In this document: in pieces, positions 6,768-14,215 of the stretch | Position numbering within the stretch: position 1 is the first letter of the stretch | Layout of the letters: each line of letters begins with the position of its first letter | From: SZAS-103 sp038226665 | GTDB taxonomy: Bacteria > Pseudomonadota > Gammaproteobacteria > Xanthomonadales > Xanthomonadaceae | Direction of reading: 5' to 3' | Length of the DNA stretch: 64,000 bases | Assembly (NCBI GenBank): GCA_038226665.1 | Contig: JBBRQI010000001.1 | Location: forward strand, 1-64,000 | The notes under the pieces: generated by a model | The model's input: only the letters and a program-made list of their open reading frames with translations | What the model was told of the DNA's origin: nothing | Databases searched by the model: none | Position numbers and translations under genes: made by a program

Positions 6768-8338
6768 TTCGCTGCTAACCAATACCATGCGGCCACGAAA
6801 TCGAGGACACCCGCCCCCTTAAGGTCGTCGAATACATCATCGAAGCCTTCACGCGCCCGGTCTCCCTTCACCATAGCGCCAGAAAATGGCGGATTCCCAA
6901 GGACACAACTCAACTTCTCCTTTGCCACCACATCGTTCCAGTCGATCAGCAGCGCGTCGGCGTGTTTGATCGTCGGGGATTTCTTCAGCGGAAGACGCGC
7001 GAAGTAATTCCCGAAGGCATCGCTCACCTGCATGTTCATCTGGTGGTCCATCAGCCACATTGCGACCTGCGCGATCTGTGCCGGAAACTCCTCGATTTCG
7101 ATGCCGTAGAACTGGTCCACGTCCACCTGCACGGATTCGGTGACCCACAACGCACGCGAGGATTCGCCTTCCGGATGCAGGCGCTTGAGCACTTCGAGTT
7201 CAAGCAAGCGCAACTCTCGGTAAGCGATGACAAGGAAGTTGCCGCAGCCGCAGGCGGGATCGAGGAAGCGCAGCGTCGCCAGCTTGGTGTGAAATGCATT
7301 GAGTTTGCCGGCGTGGGTGCCGATCTTCGCTAGCTCGGCCTTGAGATCATCGAGGAACAGCGGGCCGATGAGCTTGAGGATGTTCTTCTCGCTGGTGTAG
7401 TGCGCGCCGAGATTCCTGCGCGCCTTGGCGTCCATCACCGACTGGAACATGGAGCCGAAGATGGCCGGCGAGATGCGGCTCCAATCGAGAGCGGAGGCAT
7501 CCACAAGCAGCTTGCGCATCTTCGCGTCGAACGACGCCAGCGGCAGCGCTTCCTCGAACAGCTTGCCGTTGACGTAGGGAAAGTCGGCGAGCTGCTCGTC
7601 CAGCGTTTTCTGGCGCAGATGCTTGTCGATGTTCAGCGTCTGGAACAACTGCGCCAGCCAAGCACCGAGATCGGAGCCGTCCTCGGCGGTGCGCTGCACG
7701 ATCAGCTCGTGGAAGATATGCGGATCGAAGATGGTGGTGTCGTCGGCGAAAAGGCAGAACAGCAGCCGCACCAGCAGCACTTCCAGCGCGTGGCCGTCGT
7801 AACCGGCAGCTTTCAGCGCGTCATGCAGCTTTCCCATGCGCTCGGCGGCTTCGACATTGACCGGGTCTTCTTCCTTGACCGCACGCGCCTGGTAGCCGGC
7901 GATGAAGCCGAGGCTGCGGATGTTCTTCGGCAAATCCGCCAGTGCGAATTGCGATTCGGTGTTGTCGATCAGGTCGTACAGGCGGAAGCGCTTGAAATCG
8001 GACACGATGACGTAGCGAGGAACTTCGGCTTCGCTGAGGCCGTGGAAATAATCCGTGGCTTGGCGGAATGCGGCGTCCAGATCAAGGCCGGCGCTTTTGT
8101 GTTCGGCCAACAGCTTGCCCGGCCAGAACACATCGATCCGACCGGAACGGCCCTTGCCGTGTGAAGGCAGGGTGCTAACGCGCTTCTCGAACACCGCGAT
8201 GCGCTGGCGCTTGATGCCGAAGACATCGAAGAACTCGTTCCAGAAGGTCTGTGCCTCGGCGCGCTCGGACTCGACGTTCTGCCATTCCTTGGCGAATCTC
8301 TGCGCGCGATTGCGTATCTCGTTGAGACTTAGTGGCAT
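6760..8338 (-). pseudogene. MmeI-like fused restriction-methyltransferase, N-terminal part
   Basis: The first 526 codons are intact. An N-terminal PD-ExK-like nuclease region includes GRIDVFWPGKLLAEHKSAGL. A helical spacer follows (...GSMFQSVMDAKARRNLGAHY), then adenine-methyltransferase motifs: TLRFLDPACGCGNFLVIAY (SAM-binding motif I) and CVLGNPPFSGA (catalytic NPPF). The order matches MmeI-type type IIL enzymes, which are usually 900-1100 residues. After AAKYI the frame runs into the transposon IRR and ends in unrelated residues (stop at 6551). The continuation lies at 147-228. The gene is therefore split and probably inactive. Confidence 0.88.
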
Positions 8339-8453
8339 CCGGCACTCCCCGTATGGAGGAAGAATACGTCATCGGGCAAGAGCGGCTATACCGCCCCGCT
8401 CCGTCGGGCGTGCTGCTACCCGCATTGATCGACCGTTGCAGCGGACGTTTACG

Positions 8454-8500
8454 CGCAGTCGAACCCGTGGGCGAAAGTGCTCCATCCCCAGCCCTACATG
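8454..8500 (-). repeat. Displaced partial copy of the ssrA 3' region (att-like)
   Basis: Positions 8472-8500 match 10140-10168 inside tmRNA at 28 of 29 bases, and the flanking gaacccg is shared as well. The preceding 14 bp (8454-8467) also match 10019-10032 beside ssrA. Islands that integrate at ssrA duplicate its 3' end, so this is likely a decayed attachment-site copy. It lies between the MmeI-like gene and the HigBA genes, in the gene-free stretch 8339-8517. Confidence 0.7.
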
Positions 8501-8517
8501 TATAGCTCGTCGTCTTG

Positions 8518-8802
8518 TCAGGCAGCTTTTCCATGGATCGGTCGCACCTTGGCGCGGAATTTCCGCTGCGCCTGCCACAGATCGAATGCGCCCTGCATGG
8601 CGTACCAACTTCCAGGCGACGTGCCCAGCGCCTTCGACAGGCGGATATCCATCTCGGCGCTGATGCCCGCCGAACCATTCAGCACGCGCGACAGCGCAAC
8701 GCGGGTGACGCCCAGCCGCGCGGCGGCTTCGGTGATGGTGATATCGGCGAGCCACTCGCGCAGCACTTCGCCGGGATGCGGGGGGTTGTGCATGGCAGTC
8801 AT
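8518..8802 (-). CDS. higA: HigA-family antitoxin
   Basis: 94 residues with the classic opening MHNPPHPGEVLREWL. The helix-turn-helix (ITITEAAARLGVTRVALSRVL) and SAEMDIRLSKALGTSPGSWY are typical of HigA/VapI antitoxins. The ATG at 8802 or the one at 8793 (MHNPPHP) could start it. It would bind and neutralise HigB and repress the promoter through the palindrome at 9099-9115. It follows the toxin gene by 9 bp, the usual higBA order. Because the toxin is frameshifted, the antitoxin may now be a relic. Confidence 0.9.
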   Translation of the reverse strand: MTAMHNPPHPGEVLREWLADITITEAAARLGVTRVALSRVLNGSAGISAEMDIRLSKALGTSPGSWYAMQGAFDLWQAQRKFRAKVRPIHGKAA

Positions 8803-8811
8803 GATGTTGTC

Positions 8812-9089
8812 CTAGTGATAGTCCTGATAATCCACAAGCACGGCGTCGCCCTTCTCGAACGCGGAGGTCAGCCGCCAGTTGCCGCTCACCCAGACCGCCC
8901 AATGATCGGAGAGCTTTCCATGCAACGGATGCAGCTTCCAGCCGGGAACGCCCATATCGTGCGGCCCCGTTGAAACATCCAGACGCGCCAATTGCAGACG
9001 CAGCCGCGCGGCGTGTTTGGTTTGAATGCCCGCTGTCTTGCCCGTGAGAAATACGCTTCGATGCCCTTGTGGCGAAAACTGCGGATCAT
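8812..9089 (-). pseudogene. higB: Frameshifted HigB toxin (RelE-like mRNA interferase)
   Basis: The first 14 residues (MIRSFRHKGIEAYF) read from the ATG at 9089. The rest (TGKTAGIQTKHAARLRLQLA...VPGWKLHPLHGKLSDHWAVW...AVLVDYQDYH) is in the next frame. One base, probably a T in TATTTCTC near 9046-9053, is missing. Together the halves give a full-length HigB of about 92 residues. It is either a genuine inactivating deletion or a homopolymer sequencing error. Confidence 0.85.
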
Positions 9090-9098
9090 TGCCAGGGC

Positions 9099-9115
9099 GT
9101 ATAGCTTCGCTATAC
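9099..9115. promoter_or_regulatory. higBA operator palindrome
   Basis: A perfect inverted repeat, gtatagc-ttc-gctatac, ends 10 bp before the higB ATG (9089). Such TATAGC/GCTATA palindromes are typical HigA autorepression sites. Confidence 0.7.
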
Positions 9116-9182
9116 ACAATGCAATGATGCGGCACATGAGCACGATCTGGTTTGATGTCCCTTTGTGTCCCGTTGTTCTCTC

Positions 9183-9309
9183 AAGTCTTGCCAGCGGCAG
9201 GTACAAGGTGCGCGCAGCATCTGCGGTTTCGCGAAAGCCGAAGGCGCGGTAGAACGCGGCGGCCTTGTCATGCAACGCATCCACCAGCACCATCACGCCG
9301 AGCGCTGCA
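9183..9309 (-). pseudogene. C-terminal remnant of a GNAT acetyltransferase
   Basis: About 42 residues, AALGVMVLVDALHDKAAAFY then RAFGFRETADAARTLYLPLA, match the end of the GNAT fold in TacT-like acetyltransferase toxins (AxxFYxxFGF, then TLYLPL). The acetyl-CoA-binding part upstream is missing. The frame then drifts into the HigB region. It is probably all that is left of another toxin-antitoxin pair. Confidence 0.7.
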
Positions 9310-9349
9310 ATGCTTTGGGTCTGTGCCCCATTACAGGGCCGGCTTCCGA

Positions 9350-9613
9350 CTATTCGTAATGCGTCCACATCCGTAGCACCTTCACGGTCTTTTCGGTTTT
9401 CAGAACTTGATATACCAGGCGGTGCTGGATATTGATGCGGCGCGAGTACGCGCCGGCGAGATCGCCTACGAGTTTCTCGTACGGCGGCGGTTTTGCGTAA
9501 GGGTCGCGTGCGATGCGTTCCAGCAGCGCCAGTGCCTTGTCCTTCAGGCCGGCCGAAGCCAGTTTTTTTGCATCTTTCTGTGCGTGTTTCGTGTAGACGA
9601 GCGTCCAGGTCAC
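9350..9613 (-). CDS. Txe/YoeB-family toxin
   Basis: 87 residues, full length for YoeB/Txe mRNA interferases. Features: MTWTLVYTKHAQKDAKKLA, a central SRRINIQHRLVYQVL with the conserved Arg/His, and the C-terminal VKVLRMWTHYE with the family's catalytic-type His-Tyr ending. The family cleaves mRNA at the ribosome. The start overlaps the antitoxin stop by 4 bp, so the pair is translationally coupled. Unlike HigB it looks intact. Confidence 0.92.
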   Translation of the reverse strand: MTWTLVYTKHAQKDAKKLASAGLKDKALALLERIARDPYAKPPPYEKLVGDLAGAYSRRINIQHRLVYQVLKTEKTVKVLRMWTHYE

Positions 9614-9852
9614 CAGCGCAATTCCTTCGCCAGCTTGCTCGCCGGAGTCTTCATACCCTCACGGATCGATTCGCGCATGCCGGGAATCGAAAGCAGGTAG
9701 AGCGTCTCCTGGATCGCGTTCCAGTCGTCTTCGGATACCAGAACCGCATTGTTGCGCTTGCCGGCGATGCGCACCGGCTTGTGGGTCTCGGCGGTTTCAT
9801 CGAGCAGGCGGTACAGGTTTGCGCGCGCTTCGCTGGCGTTGAGTTGGGTCAT
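9610..9852 (-). CDS. Phd/YefM-family antitoxin
   Basis: 80 residues: MTQLNASEARANLYRLLDET, VRIAGKRNNAVLVSEDDWNA and LYLLSIPGMRESI are hallmark Phd/YefM motifs. The N-terminal half dimerises and binds the promoter; the C-terminal half wraps the toxin. I chose the ATG at 9852 because it begins the conserved domain; the frame is open further upstream but only through the ssrA flank. It precedes the toxin gene in the same operon. Confidence 0.93.
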   Translation of the reverse strand: MTQLNASEARANLYRLLDETAETHKPVRIAGKRNNAVLVSEDDWNAIQETLYLLSIPGMRESIREGMKTPASKLAKELRW

Positions 9853-9907
9853 TGGGGCTCCGTGGATAGTGGAAGCGTACGGTTTTTCGTACGTTGTGGC
9901 AATGAAA

Positions 9908-9928
9908 CAGGCCACACAAGGTGGCCTG
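9908..9928 (-). terminator. Hairpin upstream of the YefM-like gene
   Basis: An 8-bp perfect stem (caggccac / gtggcctg) with a 5-nt loop, followed on the minus strand by TTTCATT. It repeats the design of the ssrA terminator hairpin at 10069-10108 and may be a backup or duplicated ssrA terminator. Confidence 0.5.
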
Positions 9929-10023
9929 CTTGTGTCTTGAGTGGCGGGAAGACTCGCGCCATCCATGGCGCTCGCCCCTTCGGGGCCGGCTTCGCCGTTC
10001 GCTTCGGCATCCTGCCTTCGCAG

Positions 10024-10046
10024 TCGAACCCGCTCCGCGGGTTCGA
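10024..10046. repeat. T-arm-like palindrome beside ssrA
   Basis: The perfect inverted repeat cgaacccg-ctccg-cgggttcg lies at 10025-10045 and is followed by atcccgccc. It looks like duplicated 3'-end T-arm material of a tRNA or tmRNA and shares 14 bp with the att-like copy at 8454. Confidence 0.45.
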
Positions 10047-10068
10047 TCCCGCCCAACGTCCACGGCGT

Positions 10069-10108
10069 AAAACGAAACAGCCCACGCAAGGTGGGCTGTT
10101 TCGTTTTA
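10069..10108 (-). terminator. ssrA intrinsic terminator
   Basis: Directly after the tmRNA CCA end, a long hairpin (aaacgaaacagcccac / gtgggctgtttcgttt) on the minus strand ends in TTTCGTTTTA. Confidence 0.85.
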
Positions 10109-10461
10109 TGGTGGAGGTGGCGGGAATCGAACCCGCGTCCGAAAGTGCTCCATCCCCAGCTCTACATGCTTAGCACGGCGTTTGATCTCGTCCGGCGACA
10201 ACACGACGTGCGAAGCACATCGACGGACCAGCGCGTTGGGTTAACCAGTGACCGATGCGCGGCCAGTCACAGGCGATTTCGTGATAATGACCCTACATCC
10301 ACGAGCACGAACACAAGTGGGTTCGGGGCTTACGCCTTAAGCGGCGAGAGCGTAGTTGTCGTCGTTGGCAACTAGAGTTTGCCGCTGGATTAACGAGGAA
10401 AGCTGCCCCCTCGGCATGCACCAAGCGATTTCACGACCCCCGTCGAAGCCTGGACACCCCC
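10109..10461 (-). ncRNA. ssrA: tmRNA (ssrA)
   Basis: Transfer-messenger RNA that rescues stalled ribosomes. The 5' end GGGGGTGTCCAGG plus CTTCGACGGGGG pairs with the 3' end CACCTCC-ACCA to form the tRNA-like acceptor stem, and the T-arm GGGTTCGATTCCC precedes it. The resume frame encodes the tag ANDDNYALAA followed by TAA, at about 10340-10372. The total of about 353 nt is normal for a one-piece tmRNA. Its 3' end is a common island integration site, which explains the toxin-antitoxin and restriction genes to its left. Confidence 0.96.
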
Positions 10462-10643
10462 GGTTTCGAAACAGGATTGCAACATCGTCTGACGGATGCA
10501 GTGTAGGGGCGGCGGGGGGATGCCACAAGAGCGCAAAGCCGCGCGGCCCGTTTGCGTTCATACGCATACATTCGTGCGCTGTCTTGACGCGGTCTTACCG
10601 TGGTGGCGCTACCCTGCGCGTTCGACCCACGCAGGAGAACGAC

Positions 10644-11063
10644 ATGATCCGCAAGGCGAACGCGTTGTGGCAAGGCAGCGGCAAGCAAGGCAAAGGGCAT
10701 CTGAAGACGCAATCGGGCGCACTCGATGCGCCCTACGGTTTCAACTCGCGCTTTGAGGACGGCGCGGGTAGCAATCCGGAAGAGCTGCTAGCCGCAGCGC
10801 ATGCGGGTTGCTTTACGATGGCGCTGGCGTTCGCGCTGGAAAAGGCCGGCCACAGTGCAGAGGAACTCGCGACCGAAGCGGCGGTATCGCTGGTCAAGGA
10901 CGGCGATGGTTTCCGCATCGACCGCAGCGCGCTGACGTTGAAGGCGAAAGTGCCCGGCATCGAGCGCGCCGCGTTCGAGGCGATCGCGCTGGGCGCGAAA
11001 GCCGGCTGCCCGGTGTCGAAGCTGTTCAACACCGAAATCGTACTCGAGTGGACGTTGGGTTGA
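10644..11063 (+). CDS. osmC: OsmC-family peroxiredoxin
   Basis: 139 residues starting MIRKANALWQGSGKQGKGHL behind an AGGAG ribosome-binding site. The two redox Cys lie in AAAHAGCFTMALAFALEK and GAKAGCPVSKLFN, the OsmC pattern. The enzyme reduces organic hydroperoxides in the cytoplasm with a thiol reductant. It is a single-gene unit followed by the hairpin at 11109-11143. Confidence 0.93.
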   Translation: MIRKANALWQGSGKQGKGHLKTQSGALDAPYGFNSRFEDGAGSNPEELLAAAHAGCFTMALAFALEKAGHSAEELATEAAVSLVKDGDGFRIDRSALTLKAKVPGIERAAFEAIALGAKAGCPVSKLFNTEIVLEWTLG

Positions 11064-11108
11064 CTCTTTGACATCTGCCGCGCTCAGCGCGTGGGGCAGT
11101 TTGTTGGT

Positions 11109-11143
11109 CTGGCTTCGTTCCGCTATCGGCGAAACGAAGCCAG
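11109..11143. terminator. Bidirectional hairpin between osmC and the DUF3011 gene
   Basis: A perfect 11-bp stem, ctggcttcgtt / aacgaagccag, with a 13-nt loop lies between two convergent genes. It has no long T tract on either side. Confidence 0.6.
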
Positions 11144-11188
11144 GCCGCTTGCAGCTACACCCGGCTCATTCAACCTGCCGCAAATGAA

Positions 11189-11578
11189 TCAGTTCGCACC
11201 GGTGGCGAAATAGACAGCGCAACCGCCGCTGACCCACAAGCCACGATCATCCGTGCCCCATGTGCTGCCCTCAACGCAGATCGGATTCCTCCCGCCGCCC
11301 TTGACCACGTACTGCACCGGGAATTTGCCGCAGTAAGTGCGGCCGCTGTCGGTGGCAACGCAGTGAACGACGCCTGGGGATGCCGTGCCGGCCATCGGTT
11401 TGTCCGCGTGGTCGCAGGAGTTGGTCCGGCTTTGCGTGGATTGGCAATGGATCACGTCACCCGCATCGCTGACGTATGTCGTACGACTGGTCATCGAGTC
11501 CTGCGCAGCAACCGATCCAGCGTATCCGGCCGTTACAAGCGCCAAGGCCGCAACGATAATTCGCAATTGATTATTCAC
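11189..11578 (-). CDS. Secreted DUF3011-like protein
   Basis: 129 residues from a GTG at 11578 behind AAGGAA. The N-terminus is a signal peptide (VNNQLRIIVAALALVTAGYA, ...SVAAQD). The mature part has regularly spaced Cys (VIHCQSTQSRTNSCDHA, VVHCVATDSGRTYCGKF, NPICVEGSTWG, ...SGGCAVYF), which resembles DUF3011 repeats of Xanthomonad exported proteins, probably disulfide-bonded. Function is unknown. It is transcribed away from cydB and convergent with osmC. Confidence 0.7.
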   Translation of the reverse strand: MNNQLRIIVAALALVTAGYAGSVAAQDSMTSRTTYVSDAGDVIHCQSTQSRTNSCDHADKPMAGTASPGVVHCVATDSGRTYCGKFPVQYVVKGGGRNPICVEGSTWGTDDRGLWVSGGCAVYFATGAN

Positions 11579-11726
11579 GTCAAATTCCTTTTTTGAGAGA
11601 GGCGCGATTCCATTGCGCCCCGGAACTATACCGGGCCGGTCTGAACCTCCGGCCAATTTGCCGGAAGGTTTGGCAAGCCGTTCAGCTACGCCATCAGGGT
11701 GCGCGAGATTCCTGAACGTTTCAGGC

Positions 11727-12764
11727 TTAGTGATAGCCCTCGCCCACCTTGCCGCGAAACACCCAATACACGAACACGGTGTAGCCGATGATGATTGGCA
11801 GCATGATCAAGGTGCCGACCAGCAGGAACTGTTGCGACGCAGGCGCTGATGCGGATTGCTGGATCGTCATTCCTACATGTCCAGTCATGGCAGGCGGCAC
11901 AAGATAAGGCACGTTCGAGATCAGCAGGCCGATGTAGGCAAGCAGGAACAGGCCGATCGCGGACAGGAACGGTTGTGCTGTGCGTTGCTTGCGCAAGCCG
12001 CGCCAACACAGCCAGGCGACGACCAGGGTCGCAAGCGGTATCTGCGACAACCAATAGAAGTTCGGCAGCGAAAACCAGCGGTCGTGGATGCGCGGCAACA
12101 TCATCGGCGTCCAGATGCTGACGATGGTGATGCAGGCGAGCATTGCGAACAGCGCTGGTTTGGCGAGCTTGCGCGCACGTGCCTGCAGGTCGTGTTCGGT
12201 TTTCATCACTAGCCAGCACGCGCCGAGCAGCATGTAGCCGACGACGACGGACAAGCCGCAGAACAGCGCGAATGGCGTGCACCAGTCGAAGCTGCCGCCC
12301 GCGAAGCTTCCATTCTCGACGTGGATGCCCTGCAGCAGTCCCCCAAGTACGATGCCTTGGCACAACGCGGCGAGCGTCGATCCGAAACTGAAAGCGAAAT
12401 CCCAGATGCTGTGGCTGGGCTTGGCGATCCAGCGGAACTCGAACGACACGCCGCGCAGGATCAGCGCGAGCAGCATCACGATGATCGGCAGGTACATCGC
12501 CGGCATGATGATCGCGTACGCGCGCGGGAATGCGACCATCAAGCCGCCGCCGCCTAATACCAGCCAGGTTCCATTCCCGTCCCAGAACGGCGCGATCGAA
12601 TTCATCATGCTGTCGCGATCCGCTTCAGCCTTGAACAGCGGAAACAGCATGCCGACGCCGAGATCGAAGCCATCGAGCAACACGTACATCGCGACAGCGA
12701 CGGCAAGGATCGCGGCCCAGACCAGCGGCAGCATCGCGGCGTTTTCGCCAAGCCACGCATTCAT
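11727..12764 (-). CDS. cydB: Cytochrome bd-type quinol oxidase subunit II
   Basis: 345 residues with about eight membrane segments and the family start VWAAILAVAVAMYVLLDGFDLGVGMLFP. CydB pairs with CydA and carries the quinol oxidase's structural half, letting the cell reduce O2 at low tension or in the presence of cyanide. It lies 13 bp downstream of cydA in one operon. A small hairpin (cctgaa-cgt-ttcagg, 11711-11725) follows the stop. No separate cydX gene is obvious. Confidence 0.95.
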   Translation of the reverse strand: MNAWLGENAAMLPLVWAAILAVAVAMYVLLDGFDLGVGMLFPLFKAEADRDSMMNSIAPFWDGNGTWLVLGGGGLMVAFPRAYAIIMPAMYLPIIVMLLALILRGVSFEFRWIAKPSHSIWDFAFSFGSTLAALCQGIVLGGLLQGIHVENGSFAGGSFDWCTPFALFCGLSVVVGYMLLGACWLVMKTEHDLQARARKLAKPALFAMLACITIVSIWTPMMLPRIHDRWFSLPNFYWLSQIPLATLVVAWLCWRGLRKQRTAQPFLSAIGLFLLAYIGLLISNVPYLVPPAMTGHVGMTIQQSASAPASQQFLLVGTLIMLPIIIGYTVFVYWVFRGKVGEGYH

Positions 12765-12777
12765 GGAAAATCAGCAC

Positions 12778-14196
12778 TCATATCACCTGCTCTCCGTCGG
12801 CGGCTTCGCGGGTCGCGCTGCCAGCCGCAGCGAGTGGGCTGTTCGGCGAGGCAGCACCGGCCGGCGCGATGGCCGCGCCCTGCGGCCCGTGGCGCAGCAA
12901 CTTGCGGATGTAATACACGCCGATCGAGAACACGACCGTGTAGACCACGATGATCAATGCGAACGAGGTCGCCACCGTCACCGCCGGCACTGGCGAGATC
13001 GCGTTGGCCGTGCGCAGGATGCCCGTCGCGATCCATGGCTGGCGGCCGGTTTCGGTCACGATCCATCCGCAAAGGATCGCGATGAACCCGAGCGGCCACG
13101 CGTATCCGATCGGTCGCAGGAACCAGCGCGCGTCGAACAGTTTTCCTCGCATCCACAACATGGCGCCGACGCAGCCGACCCCGATCAGCAACATGCCGAT
13201 GCCGACCATGATGCGGAATCCAAAGAACACCGACAGCAATGGCGGACGATCGCGAGCTGGCACATCTTTCAAGCCAGCGATCTTTCCATCCCATGCATGC
13301 GTGAGGATCAAACTACCGACGTGCGGCAACGCGACTTCGTAGTCGTTGCGCTCGGTTTTCGCATTCGGGATCGCGAACAACACCAGCGGAACCGGGCCAT
13401 TGCCGTCCCAGTGCGCTTCCATCGCAGCGATCTTCACCGGCTGGTGGCGTTCCGTATTCAACCCATGTGCATCGCCGACGAACAATTGCAGCGGCGCGAG
13501 CGCGATCACCATGCCAAGACCCATGCGGATCATCACTCGCGCTTCGTCCTCGAAACGCCCCGACATCAAGTAACGCGCGCCCACAGCAAGGACCACGACC
13601 GACGTGCTCAGGTACGCCGCGATCAGCATGTGCATCAGCCGATACGGGAAGCTCGGGTTGAAGATGATCTGCCACCAGTCGAGAGGGAACGCGATACCGT
13701 CGCGCATCTCGAAACCGACCGGCGTCTGCATCCAGCTGTTCGCCGAGATGATCCAGAACGCCGAGATCGCTGTACCGATCGCAACCATGCACGCCGACAG
13801 CACGTGCGCCCATTGCGGCACGCGATTGCGCCCGAACAGCAGGATGCCGAGGAACGTCGACTCAAGGAAGAACGCGGTCAGAACCTCGTAGCCGAGCATT
13901 GGACCGATCACGTTGCCGATCACGATGCCGATGCGCGCCCAGTTGGTGCCGAACTGGTACGACAGCATCAGTCCCGACACCACGCCCATCGCAAACGAGA
14001 CCGCGAAGATTTTCAGCCAGAACTTCGACAGCTTGAGATAGAGGTCGCGCCCGGTGCGCCAGTGCAGGATTTCCAGCGTGGCGATGAACGCCGACAGGCC
14101 GATGGTGAAACCAGGAAAGATGATGTGGAGGCTGATCGTGAACGCGAATTGCAATCGCGCGAGCAGCACCGGGTCCAGCGCGGATACGAAATCCAT
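12778..14196 (-). CDS. cydA: Cytochrome bd-type quinol oxidase subunit I
   Basis: 472 residues: MDFVSALDPVLLARLQFAFTISLHIIFPGF holds the haem b595-ligand His region, SYQFGTNWARIG and GWIVTETGRQPW are CydA signatures, and the Q loop is short. The short loop and length fit the cyanide-insensitive (CIO) branch rather than the long-Q-loop E. coli form. The subunit carries the haems and the quinol site in the inner membrane and is the first gene of the cydAB operon. Confidence 0.95.
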   Translation of the reverse strand: MDFVSALDPVLLARLQFAFTISLHIIFPGFTIGLSAFIATLEILHWRTGRDLYLKLSKFWLKIFAVSFAMGVVSGLMLSYQFGTNWARIGIVIGNVIGPMLGYEVLTAFFLESTFLGILLFGRNRVPQWAHVLSACMVAIGTAISAFWIISANSWMQTPVGFEMRDGIAFPLDWWQIIFNPSFPYRLMHMLIAAYLSTSVVVLAVGARYLMSGRFEDEARVMIRMGLGMVIALAPLQLFVGDAHGLNTERHQPVKIAAMEAHWDGNGPVPLVLFAIPNAKTERNDYEVALPHVGSLILTHAWDGKIAGLKDVPARDRPPLLSVFFGFRIMVGIGMLLIGVGCVGAMLWMRGKLFDARWFLRPIGYAWPLGFIAILCGWIVTETGRQPWIATGILRTANAISPVPAVTVATSFALIIVVYTVVFSIGVYYIRKLLRHGPQGAAIAPAGAASPNSPLAAAGSATREAADGEQVI

Positions 14197-14215
14197 GTGC
14201 GCATTCTACAGCTTG

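Noticed and set aside
10024..10053. A tRNA gene beside ssrA
   Set aside because: Only a T-arm-like palindrome is present; no acceptor, D or anticodon arms can be folded.
11645..11672. Intrinsic terminator between cydB and the DUF3011 gene
   Set aside because: A hairpin (aacctccggc / gccggaaggtt) is there but has an imperfect stem and no T run on either strand.
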